The translations under genes were made by a program, and so were the position numbers. Shown here piece after piece: positions 1 through 8,339 of a DNA stretch of 64,000 nt. Positions within the stretch are counted from its first letter, which is position 1. Each line of letters opens with the position of its first letter. Source of the DNA: Microcoleus vaginatus HSN003 (GTDB taxonomy: Bacteria > Cyanobacteriota > Cyanobacteriia > Cyanobacteriales > Microcoleaceae); NCBI RefSeq assembly GCF_022701255.1, contig NZ_CP031705.1:5828001-5892000 (forward strand), in the 5' to 3' direction. The notes beneath the pieces are model-generated. The model saw nothing but the letters and a program-made list of their open reading frames with translations, was not told the DNA's origin and made no database searches.

Positions 1-349
1 AGGCCAAAAGAATTGATTCTGGAGGAATATTCAGCGCTTTTCCCAACAAATTGGCACTTTCGAGGGCATCTGCCATACCTTGTTCGCCAGTAGCAGCATT
101 AGCTTGTCCCGCATTGCACAAAATTGCTTTCGCGCTGGGTTTAGCTTGCAAAAGCTGGCGGCAGTAGTCCACGCAAGCGGCCCGGACAGTCGATGTGGTG
201 AAGACTCCGGCGGCGATCGCGTCTACCTCTGACAAAATTAAACTTAAATCCGGCAAGCCTGAAGGCTTCAAACCCGCTGTAATTCCCGATGCTCGATACC
301 CTCTGGGTGCTGTAACTCCGCCGTCAATTTCTTTCCAGTCCGACATCAT
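1..349 (-). CDS. argJ: ArgJ, bifunctional ornithine acetyltransferase / N-acetylglutamate synthase (N-terminal part)
   Basis: ArgJ transfers acetyl from N-acetylornithine to glutamate and so recycles the acetyl group in cytosolic arginine synthesis. Only the first about 116 residues are in the window; the gene runs off the left edge. The translation starts MMSDWKEIDGGVTAPRG and contains GVTAPRGYRASG, AGLKPSG, the AAGVFTTSTVRAA block and the CNAGQANAATG block, all typical of the ArgJ alpha-chain N-terminus. The autocleavage Thr region lies outside the window. Two adjacent ATG codons (349 and 346) follow a GGGAGG ribosome site; the second has the better spacing. Family recognised from memory of conserved motifs; high certainty. 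Confidence 0.93.
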   Translation of the reverse strand, partial: MMSDWKEIDGGVTAPRGYRASGITAGLKPSGLPDLSLILSEVDAIAAGVFTTSTVRAACVDYCRQLLQAKPSAKAILCNAGQANAATGEQGMADALESANLLGKALNIPPESILLA

Positions 350-392
350 GACCTCCCTAGTAGCCTTCAATCTGCTGAAAGGGGATTATACC

Positions 393-471
393 ATTTTAGA
401 TTTTAGATTTTAGATTTTAGATTTCGGCGTGAGCGCTCAGTCGAACGATTTTAGATTTTAGATTTTAGATT
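393..471. repeat. TTTTAGA short tandem repeat, two arrays
   Basis: Heptamer TTTTAGA is repeated at 393-424 and again at 447-471. The 22-bp spacer contains the palindrome GAGCGCTC. The same heptamer array recurs at 10036, 14812 and 23972, in each case in a spacer near a gene start. This is a short tandemly repeated repetitive (STRR) sequence of the kind common in filamentous cyanobacteria. It is followed by CCCCATT units to about 518. Confidence 0.8.
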
Positions 472-651
472 CCCCATTCTTTTGGGCGCAATTTCCCATT
501 CCCCATTCCCCATTCCCATAAAACTAATCGCGGCTTCCAATCTAGAGTTAGAACTCAAGAAGAAGTCGCGACGGTTTTGTAATTAACATTATTAATTTTT
601 AGCTGGCAAACAACAAACTCGATTCAACTATCTCGCCGTTGAAAAAAGGAG

Positions 652-792
652 TTATTTGCGATCAATACTCGCTGGAGAGCCAGCATCTAAACCAACTTCA
701 GCAGCCACACGGCTCAGCATGGATTCCTGACGGTTTTTGACGACGTGTTGATGGCGCATCATCAGGGCGCGGGCTTGTTCTTGAGTTGACAT
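652..792 (-). CDS. Small conserved protein, 46 residues, paralogue of the next gene
   Basis: Begins MSTQEQARALMMRHQHVVKN and is preceded by GGAGAA about 8 nt before the ATG. It aligns without gaps to the N-terminal 35 residues of the upstream gene at 854-1048: QAR-LMMRH, VKNRQ-SML, R-A-EVG. It is highly charged and helical-looking, with no Cys, signal peptide or membrane segment. Function unknown; I do not recognise a named family, though proteins of this look occur in other cyanobacteria. Coding is supported by paralogue conservation and the ribosome site; the C-terminal tails of the two proteins differ completely. Confidence 0.7.
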   Translation of the reverse strand: MSTQEQARALMMRHQHVVKNRQESMLSRVAAEVGLDAGSPASIDRK

Positions 793-853
793 AACTGATT
801 TCTCCAATTTATAGGTAATAACTTCGTAGAGAATTGTCGAAATTGAGCTTGCC

Positions 854-1048
854 CTAGCTCATAGTGGCGTTGCTGCGATCGTAACTGGCTTGAAAGCTGG
901 GCTGCGGTTTGCCTTGAATGTGACCCCAGTAGTGGGTATCTTCCATCCCGACTTCGGTGGCGGTGCGGTTGAGCATGGATTGCTGCCGATTCTTCACCAG
1001 TTGGTGGTGGCGCATCATCAGAGAGCGAGCTTGATTTTCGGTAGACAT
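854..1048 (-). CDS. Small conserved protein, 64 residues, paralogue of the preceding gene
   Basis: Begins MSTENQARSLMMRHHQLVKN and has GAGGAA before the start codon. Residues 1-35 match the 46-residue neighbour; residues 36-64 form a different tail with HYWGHIQGKPQPSFQASYDR. The two genes are in tandem on the same strand, 61 bp apart, and this one is upstream, so they are probably co-transcribed after a local duplication. No domain recognised. The conserved part is rich in Arg, His, Lys and Gln, which could suit binding to nucleic acid or to an acidic protein, but that is only a guess. Confidence 0.7.
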   Translation of the reverse strand: MSTENQARSLMMRHHQLVKNRQQSMLNRTATEVGMEDTHYWGHIQGKPQPSFQASYDRSNATMS

Positions 1049-1860
1049 AGGGGGTTCCTCGGTATTTTTTAGATTAATTTTGGGCTGGTTTTTTCTTCTC
1101 TTCTATCACTATAACAGACAATTCTGTATCTAAAGCTACCAAATCAAAATTGTAACAAAACTTTACAATTGGGCTATGGGGCGAGAATCTCGATCGAGGT
1201 TGCAGGGAGTGCGATCGAGCTTGGGCTAGTTGATTCAGCCCCAACCTCAAGCAGCCGTTGGCAAAATTTGACAATATTTTTCTTCTAAGAAGCACATTTT
1301 AGCGGCTACCTAATTGCCAAGGCCAAAAATAACTTTATAGTTTGATTGAGAGTTATAGATGCACAATTTTGGCTCTCAAGGAAGTCGGATTTGCCTTAGT
1401 TAACAGTAAATTTAATAAGTAGCGAATCACAATTAGATTTAGAATGATTAAGCAGCTATGCTCAAGCATAGTCAAGTTTTTTGTAGTCAACTAGATAATA
1501 AAGTTGGGCTAAGTGAATCGCCCTCGCCATCCTCAAAAAGCCAGCTTTCTTGGTTTATAAAAATAGATTAAGTCCCAGCAGCCTACCCACAAAAAAGAGC
1601 GATCGTCCTCCCCTAGAAAAACACTCGCCCATTCACCTATAATTTCAATCAACATCAAGTCCCGCCCTTAAGAAACTATGCTGTACCCACAATTCCAGAG
1701 CTCCCCCTAGCCTCTTTTTCAGGGGGATTAGAGGGGCAGGGAAAGGCTCTGACGTTACTTTTTCAAGTTGTGTGTACAGGGTAGCCCTTAAGAAAGGCGT
1801 GCCGGGGAATAAGCGGCCCTAATCGTCAAACAGTAGACTGGTACTACATAAGACGTTAAG
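1049..1860. other. 812-bp spacer without a convincing gene
   Basis: No supported gene. It contains a small hairpin CTATGC-TCAA-GCATAG at 1456-1471 followed by a T run (1476-1482), which looks like an intrinsic terminator on the plus strand with no obvious gene before it, and the inverted-repeat element at 1664-1795. A 73-codon minus-strand reading frame at 1074-1295 has no recognisable composition and is not called. Confidence 0.6.
1664..1795. repeat. Inverted-repeat element flanked by 12-bp direct repeats
   Basis: A 99-bp unit (1681-1779) has ends CTGTACCCACAA and TTGTGTGTACAG, which match as inverted repeats at 11 of 12 bases, with an inner CCCCCT/AGGGGG hairpin. It is bracketed by the direct repeat GCCCTTAAGAAA at 1664-1675 and 1784-1795. 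The layout resembles a small non-autonomous mobile element, but the direct repeats are 4-5 bp away from the inverted ends, so they are not a simple target duplication. Confidence 0.5.
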
Positions 1861-1872
1861 TTGACACGAATG

Positions 1873-2208
1873 CTACTCGGCGACTTCAGCTTCCGCTTCC
1901 GCTTCCGGTGCATCTGGCACATCTTGCTTGATCGTCAAATAGCGAATCACTTCTTCGCTCAGACGCATCGCGCGCTCCAGGGTAAAAATTGCAGCGCCCG
2001 GAGCTGTATAGTTCATTTGAACGTATACTCCGTCCCGGTGCTTGCCGATTTCGTAAGCCAAACGGCGCTTGCCACGGTGCTGAGTTTCGATGCTTTCAGC
2101 ACCCTGATCGCGCAAAATAGTTTGATATTTAGCGATCGCCTGGTCTGTCATTTCCTCACCCAAATCAGGGCGCAGAATGTACATAGTTTCGTAAATAAAC
2201 GGTTTCAT
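1873..2208 (-). CDS. rpsF: Ribosomal protein bS6
   Basis: Small-subunit ribosomal protein S6, which binds 16S rRNA together with S18 on the platform of the 30S subunit. The protein starts MKPFIYETMYILRPDLGEEM and has LAYEIGKHRDGVYVQMNYTA and the LERAMRLSEEVIRYL helix typical of S6. The C-terminus is an acidic PEAEAEAEVAE tail. The frame is open for 19 more codons upstream, but the family always starts at the MKPF-like Met, and AAGGGG lies before it. The gene is divergent from the ABC permease, with a 66-bp shared promoter region. Confidence 0.95.
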   Translation of the reverse strand: MKPFIYETMYILRPDLGEEMTDQAIAKYQTILRDQGAESIETQHRGKRRLAYEIGKHRDGVYVQMNYTAPGAAIFTLERAMRLSEEVIRYLTIKQDVPDAPEAEAEAEVAE

Positions 2209-2274
2209 GGCAATAATCCCCTTATGGACAACAAGGCTTCTCACGAAGCAAGGACTTATTATCATATCCCAACC

Positions 2275-3141
2275 ATGAACAATCTCAAAACAAAAAAACC
2301 AAAATCCCCAAATAACACTCCCTCGCCGTGGAGAACCCTGTGGACGTACAGCATCATGAGCGCGATCGCACTTTTAATGCTGTTTCCCCTGCTGTGGCTG
2401 CTCAGTACCTCCCTCAAATCCCCCAACGAAAACATCTTTCAATTTCCCCCGCAACTGTGGCCACAACAGCCAACCCTCGAAAACTTCATCAAAGTTTGGC
2501 AAACCAACCCCTTCGGTCGCTACCTTTTCAACAGCACCCTAATTGCCGGCCTGACAGTTAGCATCAACGTCCTCTTTTGTGCCCTCGCCGCTTACCCCTT
2601 AGCCCGACTCAAATTTCGCGGCCGCGAAGCCATCTTAATCACGATCGTTTCCACAATCATGATTCCCTTCCAAATAGTCATGATTCCCCTATACATATTG
2701 ACAGTACAACTCGGACTAAAAAATAGTTATTTAGGCGTAATCTTTCCCGGACTAGCCTCAGCCTTCGGCATATTTTTATTACGACAAGCATTTCTAGCAG
2801 TTCCCAAAGAACTAGAAGAAGCCGCCCGCATCGACGGTTGCAGCGAATTAGGCATTTGGTGGCACGTCATGATTCCGGCAATTAAGCCAGCTTTAGTGAC
2901 CCTAGGAATTTTCGTATTTATCGGTTCTTGGAGCGACTTTCTGTGGCCACTGCTAGTTTTAGACAGGCCGGAATATTACACTTTACCTTTAGGGGTAGCC
3001 AATTTAGCCGGGACATTTTCTTTAGATTGGCGTTTGGTGGCGGCGGGTTCTATTATTTCTATTGTTCCAGTTTTAGGGCTATTTTTGCTCTTGCAAAAAT
3101 ACATTGTGCCAACAGAAACTGCTGCTGGAGTCAAGGGATAG
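2275..3141 (+). CDS. Carbohydrate ABC transporter permease (MalG/UgpE type)
   Basis: Inner-membrane permease subunit of a binding-protein-dependent sugar importer. About six hydrophobic segments are visible (first near residues 22-44). The EAA loop that contacts the ATPase is intact at about residue 180: EELEEAARIDG followed by WHVMIPAIKPAL. The ending with IVPTETAAGVKG is characteristic of this subfamily. The reading frame runs far upstream through rpsF on the opposite strand, but the family's usual length (about 275-290 residues) and the divergent promoter point to the ATG at 2275 (288 residues). No partner permease, ATPase or binding protein lies nearby, so this is an orphan subunit gene as in many cyanobacteria. 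Confidence 0.9.
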   Translation: MNNLKTKKPKSPNNTPSPWRTLWTYSIMSAIALLMLFPLLWLLSTSLKSPNENIFQFPPQLWPQQPTLENFIKVWQTNPFGRYLFNSTLIAGLTVSINVLFCALAAYPLARLKFRGREAILITIVSTIMIPFQIVMIPLYILTVQLGLKNSYLGVIFPGLASAFGIFLLRQAFLAVPKELEEAARIDGCSELGIWWHVMIPAIKPALVTLGIFVFIGSWSDFLWPLLVLDRPEYYTLPLGVANLAGTFSLDWRLVAAGSIISIVPVLGLFLLLQKYIVPTETAAGVKG

Positions 3142-3237
3142 AATCAAGATAAACAATCGGCATTTATCCGCGTTCATCTGCGGTATAAAATTAAAATCTT
3201 TTGAACTCACAACTCACAAAGTTTATTTGTGATGTAG

Positions 3238-3459
3238 GAACGGCCCGAAATCCGCTGGATTGTTTACTGTGCTTCGGTTGTAGATACTATCATCGCTTTT
3301 GCAAATGCGATCGATGCCGAAGACTGGCAAAAATTGCGATCGCACCTAACCGGCGAAAGAGATATCGACTCTTCGGAATTTTGAGGAATCAAACAAACTG
3401 TGGTAATTGTCAGCGACAATCCTGAAGTGCATGGCTATTTGCGGGGCAAATCGCCATGA
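3238..3459 (+). pseudogene. Remnant of an NTF2/SnoaL-like protein gene
   Basis: The frame starting at 3238 reads ERPEIRWIVYCASVVDTIIA and then FANAIDAEDWQKLRSHL, ending in IDSSEF before a TGA at 3382. This matches the N-terminal helix pair of the NTF2-like superfamily (SnoaL_4 type: pair of acidic residues around an A-D-DW-LR motif). The TGA stands where the family usually has Arg, so CGA to TGA is a plausible inactivating change. After it the frame reads GIKQTVVIVSDN and ends at 3459. There is no start codon in frame. Family assignment is from motif memory only. Confidence 0.4.
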
Positions 3460-3513
3460 AATCTGATTCACAACTGAAATGCGAGCTGATTTTTCCTAAC
3501 TAAAAATTTCCGC

Positions 3514-6066
3514 CTACCTGGGAGTAAAAACTGCACTGGGGTAAGCAATCCGCTTGTGATTGAACTGTTCCCAAACCCGGACAAAAATCTCTGCGATTAG
3601 AGACATATCCTCCCGCGTTAAACCCGAATCAATTAACTGATTATCCTGCCAGCGAGCCCTCAAAATCCGATTAACCATATTCAAAGCCTCTTCATGAGTA
3701 GCATCCTTGAGCGATCGCAAAGCAGCCTCGCAAGAATCCGCCAGCATCAAAATCCCGGTTTCCCGCGACTGCGGAATCGGCCCATCGTAGCGAAAATCCT
3801 TCTCCCTCACTTGGCGACTTACGATTGTTAACTTTGAATTATCCGCATCTGACAAAGCACTCTTTAAATCTTCTATTTCTTTTGCCGCAATTTGCTGCGC
3901 TTGGTGGTAGAAGTAAGCAATTAACATTGTACCTTGGTGCTCGGGAATAAACGCCTGAATTGCCTTCGGCAATCGATGCTTCCGCGCCATCACCAAACCC
4001 TCGCTAACGTGCTTTTTAATAATCTCCGCGCTCGCCCAAGGGTCATTAATTTCATCGTGTTTGTTGCCCCCACCCATTTGATTTTCACAAAATCCGAGCG
4101 GGTCGTGCATTTTTCCAATATCGTGGTATAATGTCCCAGCTCTGACCAGCTCAACATTGCAGCCGAGTTCTCGGGCCGCAGCCTCCGCCAAACTCGCCAC
4201 AAACAGCGTGTGCTGAAAAGTCCCCGGAGCCTCGGCAGCCAATTTCTTCAATAGCGGGCGGTTGGGATTGGCAAGTTCCGCCAGCCGGATCGGCGTAATC
4301 AAGTCAAAAACGTGTTCCAAATAAGGGCTGATGCCGATCGCCACAACGCTCCAAGCCAAACCGGCCAAACTTTGCGCGCCCACAGTACCGAGCACAACGT
4401 ACCAAATTGCACCGGCAGCCGCGCTGGCAATCAAAGTCCCCACCAGATAAACCGTACCCTGAGTCAAGCCCACAGCCACGCCCAAAAGAGCCAATTCCTC
4501 GCGCGATCGTAGCCGCCCGGCCATAAAAGCGCCTAGCAATCCCCCGGCTCCGCTAGCGACTAAATGAATGAACTCCACATTTAAGCCAATGGGCAGCAGC
4601 GCCGACAGCAGCCCCACCACAGTCACTCCTACCGCCGAACCGTAGAAGCCGCCCGCTAAAATCCCGATCGCGGGCAAACTCGTCCAAGGCAGCCCCAAAC
4701 TCACCAGCACCGGCGCGCTCAAAGTCAGCAGCAGCAATAGCACATGATCTCTCCGGCGCAAGCGGTAGTGCCTTTCCACCAGCAGTACGATCGCAATTGC
4801 CCCCGCGACTAAACAAACAAAACCCGTCAGCCCCAGCCAATTTACCCCCCGGCGGCTCAAACCAAAATAGTCCAGCAACACGAAATCTTGCTGCGAGATC
4901 TCTTTTCCTTGTGCAACAATTATCTCGCCCTGATCTACGGCGATCATCACCGGTTTCACCTTTTGCGCCGCTAAGTCAGCGAGCTGTTTGGTTTCCTCGC
5001 GATCTCTCACCAGATTTGGCTGCAAAATCGCTGTTAAACCCTCAACCGCCAAAGCTTGAGACTCTAACGGCACTTCATCCGCCACTTGCAGCATCACAGC
5101 TTCTTTCAAAATCTCTTTTGGCAACCCCTGCGGGATACCTTGAGCCACCATCCTTTTGGCTGCCCGAGTCATGCCCGTTTGCGTTTTCTCCCAAGCTGCA
5201 TCCGACAAATCAAATAGGGAAGTATCGTAAATCTGTGGGAACCCCAAAACCGACGGTTTTTCCAGCGCCTCCACAGCATTGAGATAGCGCCGACGAGCAG
5301 AGGAAATACTGTCTGTCAGGTTTTGAAAGTCTGCCGCCCCAACCGATCGGCTGTAAGCTTGCAGTTGAGCGATAGCATCCTGCCGAGAGTTGTTCTCCGT
5401 CTGGCCACCAACTGCGGGGGAACTCAAACTCAATCGCTCGGAACTTGCACTTTTGTCCCCCGCTTGCGCCAAAATCGATCGCCACTCCCACTCGGGACAG
5501 CCCCGCAAGTAAACCTGAGCTGCATTTGAGAGCGCCGAGGTACTGGCAAACGGAAACGGGCCTACCGCCCCCCGCAGCTCGCTCCCCTGCTGTAAAAATT
5601 GTTGCAATTCTTGATAAATTTGTCGATCAACTTCCGGATCTAGCATTAATATCGCTACAGCCCCGATCCGCGCTGCTTTCCGCTGTTCTTCAGTAGTTTT
5701 GTAATCCGGGACGCTAGCAGTAGCAGGAGCCTTAATCGTCTGAGGAGCTTTCGTCCCCACATCCAGTTTCGGCTGGTTGTAAAAGCGGTGCCCCAGAGTG
5801 CTGCTTAGAGAAACTACAGCTACGAGCGCCAACATAGGGGAACGAGCTTGATTTTTGAGGCTTGATTTGGAGGTTTTACTTGAAAATCTAGTAAAAGTCT
5901 CGGGCGGAGCCCATTTGTGGCGCGACAAACGGTTCAGGAGAGACCCGCCAGCGCGATCGGTATCTACTTTGCTGTCGCCATTTTGCACTTTAGCAATGTG
6001 TTGGCGCAGTGAGCGTGCAGCCCCTAGCTGCTCAATCTGCCGCATCAATGAGGAGAGCGTATTCAT
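3514..6066 (-). CDS. 7TM-HD cyclic-dinucleotide phosphohydrolase (PgpH/YqfF type)
   Basis: 850-residue membrane enzyme. Order of parts: short cytosolic N-terminus, one membrane segment near residues 75-92, an extracytoplasmic 7TMR-HDED region (about 95-400), seven hydrophobic segments (about 405-600) and a C-terminal HD phosphohydrolase domain. The catalytic motif is in LYHDIGKMHDP near residue 645, with the second metal-binding part in PEHQGT near residue 705. Proteins of this architecture in Firmicutes (PgpH) hydrolyse c-di-AMP; that role here is by family and not shown. Stand-alone gene with 400-bp spacers. Length is normal for the cyanobacterial members. Confidence 0.9.
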   Translation of the reverse strand: MNTLSSLMRQIEQLGAARSLRQHIAKVQNGDSKVDTDRAGGSLLNRLSRHKWAPPETFTRFSSKTSKSSLKNQARSPMLALVAVVSLSSTLGHRFYNQPKLDVGTKAPQTIKAPATASVPDYKTTEEQRKAARIGAVAILMLDPEVDRQIYQELQQFLQQGSELRGAVGPFPFASTSALSNAAQVYLRGCPEWEWRSILAQAGDKSASSERLSLSSPAVGGQTENNSRQDAIAQLQAYSRSVGAADFQNLTDSISSARRRYLNAVEALEKPSVLGFPQIYDTSLFDLSDAAWEKTQTGMTRAAKRMVAQGIPQGLPKEILKEAVMLQVADEVPLESQALAVEGLTAILQPNLVRDREETKQLADLAAQKVKPVMIAVDQGEIIVAQGKEISQQDFVLLDYFGLSRRGVNWLGLTGFVCLVAGAIAIVLLVERHYRLRRRDHVLLLLLTLSAPVLVSLGLPWTSLPAIGILAGGFYGSAVGVTVVGLLSALLPIGLNVEFIHLVASGAGGLLGAFMAGRLRSREELALLGVAVGLTQGTVYLVGTLIASAAAGAIWYVVLGTVGAQSLAGLAWSVVAIGISPYLEHVFDLITPIRLAELANPNRPLLKKLAAEAPGTFQHTLFVASLAEAAARELGCNVELVRAGTLYHDIGKMHDPLGFCENQMGGGNKHDEINDPWASAEIIKKHVSEGLVMARKHRLPKAIQAFIPEHQGTMLIAYFYHQAQQIAAKEIEDLKSALSDADNSKLTIVSRQVREKDFRYDGPIPQSRETGILMLADSCEAALRSLKDATHEEALNMVNRILRARWQDNQLIDSGLTREDMSLIAEIFVRVWEQFNHKRIAYPSAVFTPR

Positions 6067-6477
6067 TTGTGTCGAAGATATATCACTGTTATCCAGCAGC
6101 TTTGTCAGAATTTCTGACTCTGCATCTTGATTGAGTTTATCCGAACTACCGTGGCTGAATATTCAACCCCCCAGGCTACTTTGCCTGACTATCGCCAGCA
6201 GTTGAGTTTCCTGACGGTGGCCAACAACGCAAGCAGCTTTTTGGCTTCCCTTGTCTATCTTGAACAGAACTCCCGTGCCAGGGGTAAACACCCTGTTTCT
6301 CCCTAGATTCTTAGTTTCCAAACCCATATTCTCGTTGAAACCCGGCTTGTTGGGGCAGGCGCGTCCGATTTAATTTTTCGCTTTTTAATATTTAATTGTC
6401 GCTCTCCTTCCACTTTCGCTTTTGAGTTGCTTAATGGCTAATTTCTGGTTTCCCCTTACCGTTAAAAGCTCCAAACT
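6067..6477. other. Spacer of 411 bp, possible 51-codon frame
   Basis: The only open frame worth noting runs from GTG 6151 to TAG 6306 on the plus strand (VAEYSTPQATLPDYRQQ at its start). It has no ribosome site and no known relative, so it is not called as a gene. Nothing else recognised. Confidence 0.5.
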
Positions 6478-7626
6478 TTATATTTTACGAGGTCTAATGA
6501 CATAAGGTGCAGCCACAGATCGGGCTAGTGCTGCAGAATCCAGTCCGGCATCAGGCCTGTAAACTCCTGCCCAAACAGCAAACAGGTTATTTGCTAACTC
6601 TACAATTTTTCCATCACTACCCGTTCCCCAGAGCGAGGGTTCTCGGCCCTCGGCTAGCTGCTGGGATTTAACGTCAGCCGAAGATATCTGTCGCCATTCT
6701 ACAGGAATTCCAGCAACGCCGTTATAGGCTCCAGACAACGCTCCCGTCAAAGCGCAGGTTATTTGTCCGGCTATACCACAGCGGGCAGCCCGCACCACTG
6801 ACAAGCGTAAATCTTCTGGGGTGTTCAAGAAGCAGTAGAAAGCTAGGGCAATGGGAATGAAATTTTCAGGGTTGACAATTGAGTTTGTTTGTGATTTTTT
6901 CTTGCCCTCGTCCTGTCTTTCTCGAAAAGCTGTGGCGCTTTTGCACAGGTGAGTTGCGGCTGTTTCTAAATCGGCTCCCTTTTCTAATAGTATTTGTACT
7001 TGCAGCAACAGCTCTGTTAGGGCATTCTCTGTTTTCACGTAGGCAATTGTTTCCTCGATCGCGGTGGCGGGGTCAAGTTTTTCTTTTAGAGTTCGGGCGA
7101 TCGTATATCCTACTGCTAAAATTGCTGTTTCCCATTCTGGCTTGTTTTCGTTTGGCCAAACCTCTATCGCCAGCATGATTTTTTCTCGCAGCTTGGCTTT
7201 ATTTTCGTGAAAAAACATCGCAGCAGGCAACGCCGCAACGGCAGCTTCACAAGGATTAAAGATGCTTTCAAACTCCGTGCTTGGCGGATGGTAGATTTCC
7301 GATTTGGCAAATGTTTCCCAAGTATCGCGCCAATCTTTTAAATCTAAACCCCTACACCGAATTAAACTTTGAGTACACGCCACCGCAAGTCTCCCGGATG
7401 CGGATGAGTCTTTGCCACTGGGGATTTTGCTATTGAGGGAATTCAACGCGAATGTTGCCCCACCTATGGTTAATTGTTGGTGTTTCGTCAGTGGTAAAAT
7501 CGGCTCCAAGTCTTCTGCTTGCGGGGGAATACCCACGAGTTGCCTTTGGTATTGCAGGCCTATAGAGTCTCCTAAAACTGCACCCAGGATTGTTCCTTGA
7601 AACTTGCTCAACAGGGAATGCCGCAT
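6478..7626 (-). CDS. ADP-ribosylglycohydrolase-family protein (DraG-like)
   Basis: 382 residues. The N-terminus has FQGTILGAVLGDSIGLQYQR, the glycine-rich opening of the DraG/ADP-ribosylhydrolase fold, and the C-terminal part has the TGALSGAYNGVAGIPVEWR block that supplies helices of the same all-alpha fold. The classical metal-binding residues are incomplete: the usual acidic pairs after the first motif (T-DT or S-D/E-T) are not obvious, and the middle of the protein (KIPSGKDSSASGRLAVACTQ) is atypical. It may be a degenerate member with a non-enzymatic or altered role, as is common among cyanobacterial homologues. Single gene, downstream of aroQ on the same strand with a terminator-like hairpin between. 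Confidence 0.75.
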   Translation of the reverse strand: MRHSLLSKFQGTILGAVLGDSIGLQYQRQLVGIPPQAEDLEPILPLTKHQQLTIGGATFALNSLNSKIPSGKDSSASGRLAVACTQSLIRCRGLDLKDWRDTWETFAKSEIYHPPSTEFESIFNPCEAAVAALPAAMFFHENKAKLREKIMLAIEVWPNENKPEWETAILAVGYTIARTLKEKLDPATAIEETIAYVKTENALTELLLQVQILLEKGADLETAATHLCKSATAFRERQDEGKKKSQTNSIVNPENFIPIALAFYCFLNTPEDLRLSVVRAARCGIAGQITCALTGALSGAYNGVAGIPVEWRQISSADVKSQQLAEGREPSLWGTGSDGKIVELANNLFAVWAGVYRPDAGLDSAALARSVAAPYVIRPRKI

Positions 7627-7736
7627 TTGAATTTAACTCAAGTTGTTAGTAATTGGTAATTTATAATTTATAATTTTTTTTGGTATCCTTTTTTGCCAAA
7701 TTCTTGTGATTAATTGGAATTAAACCCAAACATATA

Positions 7737-7766
7737 AGGGCTGGTTTTCCATCTAAAACCGGCCCT
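7737..7766 (-). terminator. Hairpin at the 3' side of aroQ
   Basis: AGGGCTGGTTTT and AAAACCGGCCCT form a 12-bp stem with one wobble pair and a 6-nt loop. It lies 28 bp after the aroQ stop codon. There is no long U run, so it is a probable but not a textbook intrinsic terminator. Confidence 0.5.
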
Positions 7767-7793
7767 CATCCGATCGCTACAATCGGTAAATTT

Positions 7794-8234
7794 TTAATTT
7801 TTAATCAGGTAACTAACTAGAGCTTGCAGCCCCAGCAGGTAACTTTCCGAGCCAAAACCGCTGATTTGCCCGATCGCCACCGCTGCGATAAACGAGTGGT
7901 GGCGAAAAGCTTCCCGCCGGTAAATATTGCTCAGATGAACTTCTACCGCAGGGATATTCACCGCGGCGATCGCGTCTCTAATTGCCACACTCGTATGAGT
8001 ATAAGCTCCAGCATTAATCAATAAGCCTTGGTGCTGCCCTAACATCGAGTGAATTGCATCCACCAATACCCCTTCATGATTCGACTGCTGAATGGAGACT
8101 TGCACCTGGAGGGCTTGCGCTTCTCGTTCTAGCAACTTGTTGATATCATTTAAAGTCGCAGAACCATAAACTCCAGGTTCTCGCTGACCCAATAGATTCA
8201 GATTAGGGCCGTGAAGTACCAGGATATTTAACAA
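7794..8234 (-). CDS. aroQ: 3-dehydroquinate dehydratase, type II
   Basis: Third step of the shikimate pathway: dehydration of 3-dehydroquinate to 3-dehydroshikimate by a cytosolic dodecamer. Motifs: ILVLHGPNLNLLG at the N-terminus; the flexible lid with Arg and Tyr in GQREPGVYG; the SNHEG motif; INAGAYTHTSVA (substrate binding); VEVHLSNIYRREAFRHHS with the catalytic His. The frame is open to 8306, but that start is a TTG inside a CCTCAAA tandem repeat. A TTG at 8234 gives MLNILVLHGPN and 146 residues, the usual type II length, so I prefer it, although its ribosome site is weak. Confidence 0.93.
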   Translation of the reverse strand: MLNILVLHGPNLNLLGQREPGVYGSATLNDINKLLEREAQALQVQVSIQQSNHEGVLVDAIHSMLGQHQGLLINAGAYTHTSVAIRDAIAAVNIPAVEVHLSNIYRREAFRHHSFIAAVAIGQISGFGSESYLLGLQALVSYLIKN

Positions 8235-8297
8235 TTTTAAAAAATCCAGCGCAACAAAAATTATGAGAGTTTTGACCTGGGATTTAGAACCCGTCTC

Positions 8298-8325
8298 CAA
8301 CCTCAAACCTCAAACCTCAAACTTC
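8298..8325. repeat. CCTCAAA short tandem repeat
   Basis: Three to four copies of the heptamer CCTCAAA just upstream of aroQ on the minus strand. It produces an artificial extension of the aroQ reading frame. Confidence 0.6.
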
Positions 8326-8339
8326 TAATTCAGCCCTGA

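Noticed and set aside
890..1072. 60-codon plus-strand frame over the mini-protein
   Set aside because: Antisense shadow; the minus-strand frame has a paralogue and a ribosome site.
1074..1295. 73-codon minus-strand frame
   Set aside because: No ribosome site, no motif, lies upstream of the mini-protein pair in an AT-rich spacer.
1861..2274. Long N-terminal extension of the sugar permease frame through the rpsF gene
   Set aside because: It is antisense to a well-conserved ribosomal protein and lacks membrane-protein character; the permease starts normally at 2275.
3201..3425. 74-codon frame with many Cys
   Set aside because: The neighbouring frame reads as an NTF2-like relic; the Cys-rich frame is its shadow.
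4797..5282. 161-codon plus-strand frame inside the HD phosphohydrolase
   Set aside because: Antisense shadow of a conserved membrane enzyme; Pro/Ser-rich composition is typical of such shadows.
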